A stretch of 64,000 bases of DNA, taken from assembly GCA_014706385.1 (NCBI GenBank), contig JACGZH010000007.1, forward strand, positions 1,433,501 to 1,497,500. The letters run 5' to 3'. Within the stretch, counting starts at the first letter, position 1. Each line of letters starts with the position of its first letter. A program made the translations under genes and the position numbers. Under the pieces are notes generated by a model. The model did no database searches. It saw nothing but the letters and a program-made list of their open reading frames with translations, and was not told the origin of the DNA. This stretch comes from Phaffia rhodozyma (Eukaryota > Basidiomycota > Tremellomycetes > Cystofilobasidiales > Mrakiaceae). Below, piece by piece: positions 38,199 through 48,238 of the stretch.

Positions 38199-39262
38199 GA
38201 TGGGCGTAGTCAAGTTGGATGTATGCGTCTGTTTATGGCAGATGTGTGTGCGTGGATGAGAAGGGAAAAGGGGATGTAAGGGAACGAGATAGAAAGAAGG
38301 CAGGGGATTGACAGGACTCGAGATTGTCCGTTAGGCGGCGGGTCAACCAAGGTTTGGAGGTGTAGGAACGAAACGCGTGTCCAGCGAGAAAGCAAAACAA
38401 CACGGCACCGACCGGTCTCACGAGAAGGAAGGACAGAAAAAGCCAGACGGGAGGATAAATTGGAGTGAAAGAGTGAAAGATAAGAAGGGACAAGAAAAGA
38501 AAGACGAATGATAAAGACAACAGATGGGGTTGGGAGGTTATGTGTGTTGATAAATGGAATGGAATCGGTCAGGTTCTCTGGTGAGAACAAATCTTGAGCG
38601 GGTGGAGAAAGAGGCGAGACACACACGCGGCGGAGAGTTCGGACTGTGGATACTGTGGCTCTGGAGCACGGACGCGTTTGACGCGTGTGACGCGATTGAG
38701 GGTGAGACGGCGCGTCGGTCGTGATGGTGTTGTTTGTGAATCCACGTGTTTTAAGGCTTTACAGCCACAATTGTAACCATTCAGTCACATAAACCCCGCT
38801 TTATGCGATCAGAAATCAGCCGAGGGGGATCGATTTCAGCCGGCCAAAGTAACCATTAGAGGCAGCAACAGCAGCGTTCGGTTTCATCCTACACAACACC
38901 CTCAAAACCCATCTCTGTCCTTCTCTCGCTCTTTCGGTTTCCCTCGATAGGGAACAACAGTCAAGCAGGTTCTTGAGGATTTCTTTTTCTTTTCTTTGCC
39001 TTCTTCATTTCTTCTTCTTCCATTCGTCTCGTTGCATTCTTGGCAAAACACAACAGCACAAAAAACACAGCGCTCGCCATTGACGTCTTGCTTGCCATTC
39101 TTTCGGTTTGTCGTTTCTGTCTTGATTTTCTTCTCATGGCTTTCCATGAGACTCTCTGATTCTGATAGCTGATTTGACCGTCATTCTCAGACCGTTTCCT
39201 GTTTTTCTTGACATTCTCTTTGTTTCATTGCACAACCATTCATCTCGTTATCACCTCTTCAG
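38199..39262. promoter_or_regulatory. Divergent promoter, WEE1 / LIM-RhoGAP
   Basis: 1064 bases between the two start codons. It contains three perfect ACGCGT boxes and one ACGCGA (separate entry), one CACGTG at 38743-38748 and long pyrimidine tracts on both leaders (CT-rich on the plus strand 38885-39255; CT-rich in WEE1 sense 38230-38520). No protein-like ORF is accepted here. Confidence 0.6.
38373..38695. promoter_or_regulatory. Cluster of MCB (ACGCGT) boxes
   Basis: ACGCGT at 38373-38378, 38672-38677 and 38681-38686, plus ACGCGA at 38690-38695; the last three are spaced 9 bases apart. ACGCGT is the MluI cell-cycle box bound by MBF (Mbp1/Res-Swi6 type) in fungi. The boxes lie 175-500 bases upstream of the WEE1 start and 570-890 bases upstream of the RhoGAP start. 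I found only about three other ACGCGT in the window, mostly inside coding sequence. Confidence 0.6.
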
Positions 39263-42200
39263 ATGGACGACCCGAATTATCCCTCCGATGTCGTCCTGCC
39301 GACCGACATTTCAGCTACTGTTCATTCTACCCCATCAACGGCCTCTGTCTCGAATGAATTGCGACCACTCCTTGTTCCTTCTCATCTTGCATCACTAGCA
39401 TCACCAGCATCACCAGCATCTTCATCTTTAGCTACATCATCAGCGGCAATATCTCCCTCTCATCCTCCTCCCTCGGCCCTCCCTCAGCCCTCTCCCTTAT
39501 CGGCCTATTCAACATTACAACCACAGACCGAGAAAGTCGAACAAGAAGCCTTTATAGAGGGCGGCAACTGTGGTGGCTGCAAGCGGTTCGTTGGTCCCCA
39601 GGAGGTCGCTCCAGGAACACTCATCACCTTTGGGTCAGTGCCAAGGCCTTTTGCTCTCGGCTCCAATACTTCTCTCTGCCTTTGGCCTTCTTATGGTCTT
39701 CTTCTCTTCTTCTTTTTTTTTTTTCTTTCTTTCTTTCTTCTTTTACTTTTCCTCCTTCCTCGGCTTCGCTGACTTTGCCTCTTTCTTTGCCCACTGCTCA
39801 ACTCTATGCGAAACGGCTGATATTTATTCTCAATTTTACCATGTACTCTCCATGCTTTCTTCCAAAACAGTGACTCGCTCTTTCATCTGGATTGTTTTCG
39901 TTGTGTCAAGGTAAGATAGATAAGCCTTGCTCATCGACACATCCCAGCCAGATCACAGGCTAACCGTTATGAACGAATTGAACGGCATCATAGTGTCAGA
40001 ACCGAGTGACAGAGGACACAAATCTATTGTTGCTGGCCGATGGCTCTCCGGTCTGTACCAACTGCAGGTACGCTCAGTTTTGTACCTGACTATGTTCCTG
40101 ACGTACGACACATAACTCAGTCTAACTCCTTCGAACCGCGTCTTCTTGTCTAGCTACCAATGTTACGTCTGCAAACTACTCATCATGGATGAGGCCATCA
40201 TGACAGGTTCGTCTCTGCTTCACATGAATTTCTGGCCGTCATCGCTCTTTACTGACTGTAGAGGACATCAATTCTATCTACAAACGCGCACGAACGACAA
40301 CAGGAGATGAAGCCTACCACGCCGCATGCTTTACTTGTAAACACTGCAAGTGTACGATTGAAGAGCTTGTTTTTGCAAAAACCAGCCAAGGCATCTACTG
40401 TATGGTTCGTGGTTGTTCATATTTCCCACCATCTATATCTCGTTTCCCAAAGCCTTCTCGTCTGGTTCTGCGCGCTGACCAGGTTCTTTCCTCTTGTCAA
40501 ACTCCAGTCGTGTCACAACAAACGGGTGGCGAAAAGCAGGAAACATGCCGAGGCAAAACGGAAACGGGATCGGAAGGAGCGTGAAAAGGAGCGACTGCAA
40601 GAGGTTCGTTCATAACATGCTGATATGCTGTTTGATCGGCTCTTGAAAGCAAATCGCTCACTTTTGTTTAATGCCTTACACGCGCGCATACACACGTGCA
40701 GAAACAAGTTCAGCAGGACCTTCAGAACGACCTTGATGGATCGCGCGCTCAGCCGGAAATATCTTTTCATGAGAGTGAGACCCTGTCCCCTCATCCGACT
40801 TCACTATCCGCTCGTTCCCCTACAGCGGCAGAAGACACACATTCGCCTGTCCCTCGCTTGATTCCTCGTTCGCCCTCCCTATCACCATCACCAAGTATGT
40901 CATCGAGCTTGGCAGCCTCGGGAAAATACAGAGAGCTTGATGACTCAACCCAACCTCAGTCGCTACCAATCAACCCTCACTCTGAGATGAGTTCGACTTT
41001 AGGAACCCCTGTCCAGAAGTTCAACTCGCCCGGTTTGCTCTCCCTCGACGGCCCGGAGCACTCCTCGGCCAGATATCTATCCACTCGGCGAGGGTCAGAG
41101 GACTCCAGGTTAGAGCCTCTTTCCAGAGACGGCGCCGCGTTTGGTTTAGGGTTAGGCGTCGGACCGGTTGCAGGTTCAACCTCCCGATCAGAGAAGAGAA
41201 GGAGCATCAATCCGGCAACTTTCTCGGCCGAAGCGGCTGCTAACATCAACCCTTCAATGTTCTCTCAAATAACGCAACCACCTGCTCCATCGGCTTCTGC
41301 TCCTCTGAATCTCACGTCATCGACTTCCGTTCAAGGTTCGCCTAGCTTGGGACCGAATAGTAACATCACCTCAGACGGTAGGCTAGCCGGTCTCCCTCCG
41401 TCGCCTCTCCGTTCTTCATATATGGATGGATCGTTGCCTGACCACCGGCCGAGCTCGCCTGTCTCACCCAATGGCCGGACACCTTCCAGACCACTCAGAC
41501 CGCTCACTCCGGATCGTGTTCAGCCAACGACCTCGACAGCTCCGAGTCCCTACTCGATCGCTCCGCTTGCTATCTCTGTTAGACGATCCCGATCGAGGGA
41601 AGGCCCAAACCTTTCTTCCGTCTCCAGTTCTACACTATCTCAGACCCCACCAAGGAAATCGTCGTTGGGTGATCATCGGACGAGACCAATCGAGGATCGC
41701 CCAGGTCGACGAGGAAACTCATCGTCGGTGCCCAGGTCGCCAAGCGGCAGATCTCTTTCTCCTAGCTCAGCTGCAGGCGAGAAGATCAAGAGCCGATCAG
41801 GCTCTTTGACATTCCCCTTGGTTGGAGAAGACGATGAACTTAGCCAGCCGTCCGGTCAGTTTGTGCAACCCATCGGTTTGCCTCGGACTCGGTCACCATT
41901 GAATCAATCGACGGCCCCTCCACATGTCGTCGTTGTCGACAACGATGACGACAACTTCAAGGAGACTAGCCAGGTGAAGCGTCAGGCCCACATTCAACAG
42001 GATGTTGTTCTCCCACCTTCTTTAGGTGTTGACAGTCTTCCTGAACGAAGAAGCTCTGTATCTCAAGATCCCCCGAAATTGGAGTCGCCGAGACCGGTCT
42101 CGTTTCTTCTCTCGAACGATCCAGAATTTGCGATGTTATTCAAGACCGTCGAGGACACTGGCGGGGGAGACGGACCAATGGATACTTCGTTGTCGATGAA

Positions 42201-45200
42201 CCATGATGGAATAACCTCCACGTTGTCGAACGGTATTCCGATCGAATTCCGCCCGTCCGAGGAGTTCCGAAGCGATGATGAGGACGAAGACGATGAGGCG
42301 GACGAGGATGACGACGAGGATGAGGACGAGGTGGATGTGGATATGTATGTGAATGTCGAAGATGAAGAGAAGGAACGGGACGATGTTGCTTCTGAGCTGC
42401 CTTCTCGACTGTCGGCTGAATCGATATACGATTCCAAACCCGCCCCTGCGATTTTTTCTTCTCCCTCTTCTTCCGTACCGACCTCTGGCTCAACGGCATT
42501 TTTCAGGCACGGCAGGCGGGACAGAAATCTTGCGAGCTTGATTCAACAGGACGATGGTGAGCCGGCAGCCGTGTTGAGGAGTTTGTTGGTTGAGGCAAAG
42601 AATGCCGGGAAGAGTACGGTCGAGATTGGGCTCGGACAGTTAGAGGGTGTGTTGGAAGAGCTGAGATTGAGTACAGAGAGATTTGCAGTGTTGAAGAACA
42701 GTTACGATGGTGTCAAAGTGCGTACAACTCTCTTCTTCTTCTTTTTTAGTAGCCAAGATTAACCGATATTTGCCTGATTTGGGGTAATACAGAGAGCGAG
42801 CGCTCAATATATCCATGGACTTACCGTCCAATCCGAAGATTTCGAAAAAGAAGTCCAAACTCGACGGGAAGTCGAGGCTGAGATCAAGCGTCTTCGGGCC
42901 CAAATGCATGGCCAGACTGCCAGGCTTTCTCTGCTTGATGCCGATCAAAAACGTCAAGATTCAATCGCCAGACGATCGAGAGAGTTGACTGAGAATATGG
43001 TCGGGCTCGAGAAGGATATTTCCAAATTGAGAGCCGAGAGAGATTTAGCATTGGCGGAAGTAGAAGAACTTTCGACAAGCTCCAAGTGCGTTTTTCCTCA
43101 AAAGCAGTTTTTTTTCTCTTTCTTTCTAGTCTGATCAACTCAATTTCACTCATTGATTGTTCTTCAATCAAACAACTAGGACGAATCTCTTGCTCGAAGC
43201 TAGTTCGGCTAGCGCTGGTCCGTCAGCATCGTTATCGAGATCGCTAAGTGTCCGATTGGACAGCGTCAAGGAGAACTATCGAAAGGAACTCGAACCCCTC
43301 AACGTGGAGCGAGAGAAACTCTCGAGAGAGATTACCGAGCTTAAAGAGTCCAGAGAATTCTATCTATCAGAATCAACGACGTTGCATGCCCGAAACGAAG
43401 AGCTCTCAGACTTACACGCCACCCTCGTCAGGCAGATCGAGCAGGCCCAGGAAACGTTAAATCAGCCAGTAGTTCCGCCACCGCCATCGCCGGCTCCCCA
43501 ACAACAGTCGCAGCCGCTAACGCCAACGAGTGAGCAGGCCGGATATTTCTCCGCTAGTGGCACCCCGAAGGGCACTAAAGCGGGAATTCATCTTCCTAGA
43601 TTCAATAATCATCATCGCGATCATCAACAACACGTCAGCGGATCACCCTCCGTTTCGTCACTTCCCGGTTTTACCTCGATCGATGGTCAAGAAGAGATTG
43701 CGAAATATGTAAAAGTTGTCAAACCAGAGGTCGCGATGGATCCTGTGCCGGTTGCAGCTGTAGCGGCGAGTTCGAAAAAGTTCAAGTGGTACAAGTCGTC
43801 TTCGTCCTCATCGTCTTCGTCCTCGAAAGGACCGGAAGCGGTTAACTCAGCCCATGCGTCGTCGACGAGTATTTCTTCGGCAAGGATTATCAGCCTGCCG
43901 ACAGCGCCGGTGGTGACTGGCCGGACGGGGGCTCCTCAGCTAAAGACTCGACCGTCTTATGAAGGAAAGTCGACAAAAGATCATAACTTACAGCCACACA
44001 GTATACCAACTCTAAGATTCACTAGGTGTGATCATTGTGGTGACAAGATGTGGGGACCAATCACTGAGCTTCGATGTAACTGTTAGTGGCGTTTCTTTTT
44101 CCTTCATTCATCTGACCCTGCCATATGTAGAGCAAGTTCTTAGCACTTACTCTGTTTCCTGCAACTTTGCGGTCAAATGGAGCAGTGTGCGGGTTCAATT
44201 GTCATTCGAAATGTGTACCTCATTTGGTGGCGAGTTGTCCGAGCTCATCGACGCTCCCCTCCCTGGATGAGGCGGTCCCCGGGCTTCCAACAGCTCCTTC
44301 ACGTATGTCTTCCCGACTGTCCTTCTCCTTTGTCTGGCCTCCCTTGGGCTAACTCGACTTCTCTCCCGCTTGGGCTTGGGCCTTTCCTAGAACCGTCAAT
44401 GTTTGGCAGAAGTTTGCAAGAACAGATCCAAGCAGATGGAGTTGTGGTGCCATGTATCGTTTCCAAATGCATTGCCGCTGTGGAAGATAACGGGATGGAA
44501 TATGAAGGTGAGTCCTTTTATACCTGTTTCTTGTTAGCTCGTGCTGGCGAAGAGAAAACTGATTAAGACGAAATTTGGTTCTCTTGAAAGGCATCTATCG
44601 GAAAACCGGCGGATCATCTCAATCAAAGCATATCACCCAGCTGTTCGAACGTGGAGATTATGATTCGTTTGACTTGAATGATCAAGACAAGTTAGTAACC
44701 ATTTCTCCTCTTTATGATATCCTTTCCTGAAGATGGTCTCAAGTGAATGAACGCATTTGCTGTGTGCTTGTTCGGTTGATTTTCATTGTTCATAGATTCA
44801 ATGATATCAGCAGCATCACCTCTGTCCTGAAAAATTACTTCCGGGGACTCCCAGATCCATTGTTGACGTTCGAGCTTCATGAGAAATTTGTTTCTGCAGC
44901 CAGTGGGTCTCGTTCAGTTTTTCTTTGCTCTGATAGATGTGAGCTGTGGCTGACTTTTAGATGTTCAACGAAATATGTAGTGATTCGCGATCCGGAAGTC
45001 AAGAAGGAACAACTTTCGGCGTTGATTCACCAATTACCTAAACCTCATTTCGAGACATTGAAATTTCTGATGCTTCATCTCAACCGGTAAATATTCCCTT
45101 GTCTCCCATTACATAGGTTGATCCGAACCTTATGGCTGATATCGAATTTCCTGTGCCTTTTTCTTCCTTTTGGATGGATGCGTGCGCAGAGTGATGGCTC

Positions 45201-45477
45201 TTCAGTCGATTAATTTGATGTCTGCAAAGAATCTTGGTGTTGTCTTTGGTCGTCAGTCGTTTCCTCCATTTTGTCTTGTTGTTTCCCACTCTGAAACTGA
45301 GTATTGGCTTTCTATCCTGACTACTTTTTTTTCGACCTGATTTGCGGATGAACAGCAACGTTGATGCGCTCGGCCGACAGATCGAGAGAGTTTGGTGATA
45401 TGGCAGGGAAGGCGTTGACGATTGATTGGCTGGTTGAAAATGCTTCCTCCGCTTTTGCACCACCTCTGGAAACGTGA
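39263..45477 (+). CDS. LIM-LIM-C1-RhoGAP protein (Rga type)
   Basis: GTPase-activating protein for Cdc42/Rho GTPases, acting at polarised growth sites. After a Ser/Ala/Pro-rich N-terminus, LIM domain 1 runs CGGCKRF...FHLDCFRCVKCQNRVTED and LADGSPVCTNC (about 39568-40074), and LIM 2 YQCYVCKLLIMDEAIMT, AYHAACFTCKHCKCTIEEL, YCMSCHNKRV. A long exon (40696-42718) is disordered, Ser/Pro-rich, with an Asp/Glu run (about 42275-42390). Then come coiled-coil helices (LRAERDLALAEVEELS, ELEPLNVEREKLSREITELK), a poly-Ser stretch near 43800, a C1 zinc domain (HSIPTLRFTRCDHCGDKMWG, CGFNCHSKCVPHLVASCP) and RhoGAP with the arginine finger in GIYRKTGGSSQSKH, ITSVLKNYFRGLPDPLLTFE, LKFLMLHLNRV, SAKNLGVVFG. S. 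pombe Rga3 has a similar LIM/C1/GAP layout. Stop at 45475-45477. Confidence 0.92.
39711..39740 (+). repeat. T/CTTT-rich microsatellite in first intron
   Basis: A run of T followed by repeated CTTT units in the first intron of the LIM-RhoGAP gene. Confidence 0.85.
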
Positions 45478-46087
45478 TCTTTCCGGGGTTATACCTCTTG
45501 GTTTCCCGTTTTGTCCAAATTTCTTTCTTTTCTTCTTTCTTTTGATGAATCTACACTCTTCTGGTCCATTCTTTTCTGGAATTTTTTTCTTCTTTACATC
45601 GAGATATCCATCTTTGTGTCTTCATCGTAACTGCCTTTCGTCTCATATGCAATCCATCTATCTCTAGACCGAGATCGGTCGTCCTTGTCCGCGCACAAAC
45701 GTCTGTTCCGCGTCGTTTATCTTCCAATCTTCTCTTACCTAGGATAAGGCCAAGATTGAACGCTTGCCTTGCTTCTTCCTCCTCGCCTATTGTTCTGCCT
45801 TCTTTGTCTTTCTCCTTGCGTTCGAATGCTCTTCGACCAGTCCTTCGTTGTTTGCTTCTTTCAATACCCCCTTTCCTTTGGCTTGTACGAACAATGATTT
45901 ATTTATTTTATTTGGCAAATAAAATAAAAATCCGTGTGGTTCAATGTCTAACAGGATATGAATGACGAACATGGAACATTCACACCTGCATTTGTGTCTA
46001 TGCATTTATTAACATCAAAAACATAGATCTACGAGGCAAAAGAAAAAACGAAAAAAACAAGAGAGAGGTAAGATGGAAGATAACTGT
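45478..46087. other. Convergent intergenic region
   Basis: 610 bases between two convergent stops. The plus strand is CT-rich to about 45880, then contains an AT-rich perfect palindrome (separate entry). No gene seen. Confidence 0.6.
45902..45928. terminator. Perfect 13-bp palindrome with AATAAA on both strands
   Basis: Arms TTTATTTTATTTG and CAAATAAAATAAA around a single central G. AATAAA occurs on the plus strand in the right arm and on the minus strand in the left arm. It lies 425 bases after the RhoGAP stop and 160 bases after the stop of the minus-strand membrane-protein gene, so it could serve as a polyadenylation signal for both. Confidence 0.5.
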
Positions 46088-47809
46088 TTAAACAATGACG
46101 AGATTGATGCCCCCAACATGGACACTCGCAAATACTGAACCGTATCCGTTTCCGTCTTTTTCCTTCTCGCCCTCGCGTTTCTCATCCCGTTGTCCTTTTC
46201 CAATCCAACCCCAGGTCCTCCTTCCGGTCCAAGTCTTTTCCGTTCTATCCTCCTTCACCCTGCCTGCCTGCTTCTCATCGACCACCTCGACAGAACCCAT
46301 GGTCGACCCAGCATCGAAAGGCCCTTTGAACGAATACGGCAAACGGAGATTGACATGGCCTGCGTTGGCGGTCAAGTTGATGTGAGGGTTAAATTGATAA
46401 GGGATAGAGGTATACTCTAGTTCGATCGAACCTGTGTTGGTGTGAATCTCATGAATTGGCAATTTAAGCGGTTGGACCGCAGAGGAAGAAGATGGGGCAG
46501 ACGGGGATCCGAATGAGGATGAGGGCGGGTGAGGAACCAAGAGGGAGGCGTGGACGGAGCCAGAGTTGATGTTAACGATGAAATCGGACGACGGTCGATA
46601 CTTTCCGTAGATCGAGCCGGTGTTGATAGTAAAGTTCGTCAGCTTTGAGGCTATTCCCTATGATTTCAAGAAAACAAATGACAAGGTCAGTTGAAATGAG
46701 ATTTCATGACGTTCAAGGTGGCTGGAAATAAAATTATGGCATCACATACGTCGGCAGTGATGCTTCCGGTATTGATCTTTACGGAGAGACCTCCCACCTG
46801 GATGGACTTTAAAGAGTCATATACCGTCGAGAAGACGCTCCCTTCAAAAGCAAACAAAGTCGAGTTCAACTGGAGGTGAATTGGGATGATGACATTTATG
46901 TGGAATTGAAGTTGACCAGAGGGTGAGCTTGAGTGCTTTGACGTCGAATGAGGTTCTTTTGTCTAAATTATGTAGTACAGTCAGAGGAGATACAAGTTCA
47001 GCTCGGCCTAGAGGACGATCTCTTACAGATCAAATTTACTAACCAAGAGTGAGAACTCGGTGATTTTCGATTTTTCCTCGGATAGAAACATTCCACCATC
47101 GACTCTGCTTAACTCTTCGACACCCCAGTCGGGCCCTAAGTACTCCTCCCACCTGGCCTCTACATGAACAGTTGCGTAGTTGGCTGTAGATTTAACTCCC
47201 CAGTAAACGATTGATCCGGCTGACTGTGGGCCGAGAACACGAATCAACTGAAGATCCGCTGGGTCGAGATTGAAGCCCGCACTATTGGAGGCGTAGTATT
47301 GGTTGCTCTGGTTGGGCTCATGACGGAGGACGGGATGGGTCCAAGATAATATGCCATGAGGTTGAGTGGGTTCTTCCGAGTGAGGAAGACTTGGGTCCTA
47401 CGTACATCCATCGGTTGAAGTATACACACATGTCTCAGTTTCGGATCAACAGATCTAGAAAGCCATTCGGGAAGGTTGATCTTACATAGGGAGGAGCAGG
47501 AACATCTCGAACCGGCGGATAATCATCATGATTGGGTTTGTTCACCTTGAACAACGCATGAAACGTTGCCCAAACGGCGAGCCAGATGACAAACGATAAG
47601 ACAAGTGCTTTGATGAAACGGCCTGTCGCTTGGCTCTTGGGACGTTCCGGGAGAGGAGAGTATTGGGATGTTTGCTGGCGCTCGACATCTTGGCTGGCGA
47701 CATATGCAGGAGGTGCAGTAGAGGAGGAAGAGCCGGTGGGAGCGCTATCAGCTGTGCCGGTGGCAGGAAGAAGCTTGGCCTTCTCGGCCGGGTTCATGAT
47801 CTCAATCAT
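46088..47809 (-). CDS. Single-pass membrane protein with N[TS]GS beta-repeats
   Basis: Unnamed but well-formed gene. The start MIEIMNPAEKAKLLPATG is followed by a Ser/Thr/Pro-rich cytosolic-like segment (TAPPAYVASQDVERQQTSQ), one membrane helix (FIKALVLSFVIWLAVWATFH, about 47615-47555) and a Pro-rich stalk (HDDYPPVRDVPAPPY). The luminal or external part has VCILQPMD, SAGFNLDPADLQ, IRVLGPQSAGSIVYWGVKST and TVHVEARWEEYLGPDWGVEE. Its C-terminal domain holds a degenerate repeat: VKINTGSITAD, FTINTGSIYGKY, VNINSGSVHASL, IHTNTGSIELEY, LTANAGHVNLRL, with VGGINLVIV at the very end. Such short strands with turn-forming NTGS suggest a right-handed beta-solenoid, as in DUF4097-type proteins. Function unknown; location is probably the cell surface or a secretory membrane. 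It shares a divergent promoter with the M14 peptidase. Confidence 0.75.
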
Positions 47810-48238
47810 GACGGTAACGGTGGTGGTGGTGGTAGTGGTGGTGATGAGAAACTAACGGGACTGACTGGACGGTGTGCTCTTATGTCGTGTTCCCTTCAGC
47901 CCAACAAGCTGATCCTAAGCTGCGGCGAGAACTTCTATCGTAGAGTGTGTGTGTGAGTGAGTGTGTCCAGCCGGGAAAGTGCCAAGTTCTGTTGTCGGTC
48001 GTCAGCATGTTCTTCTCTTGCTTAATGTTCTCGGAGAGGAGCATGTGTATCCGTCGGCGATGTCCGAGCTGTGGTTACAGTGATTACATAGCATTTTGGA
48101 AACACGTGATCTGTCTGGTTACAAACACGATCACACCCTAAGCCCTCTTCCCAATTGTCCTCACCTTCTTGCTTGAGCAGCTTCGCCGCTTGCTTGCTCA
48201 CTCATCTGTCTCTCCCGGAACTCGACAGCACGTTCTAG
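47810..48238. promoter_or_regulatory. Divergent promoter, membrane protein / M14 carboxypeptidase
   Basis: 429 bases. A (GGT)n microsatellite lies at 47819-47843 directly upstream of the minus-strand start, a GT/GAGT-rich stretch at 47946-47968, and CACGTG at 48113-48118. Confidence 0.45.
47819..47843 (+). repeat. (GGT)n microsatellite
   Basis: Tandem GGT units, with one AGT variant, in the presumed 5' leader of the minus-strand membrane-protein gene. Confidence 0.9.

Noticed and set aside
38210..38626. 138-codon minus-strand frame directly upstream of WEE1
   Set aside because: It reads through the CT-rich leader and MCB promoter, has Ser/Leu/Phe bias from pyrimidine tracts, and stops just before the WEE1 start; more likely leader sequence.
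42063..42499. Long Ser- or His/Pro-rich frames on the minus strand
   Set aside because: They are the reverse complement of the Asp/Glu-coding repeat in the LIM-RhoGAP exon; the plus frame is part of a 688-codon exon with clear context.
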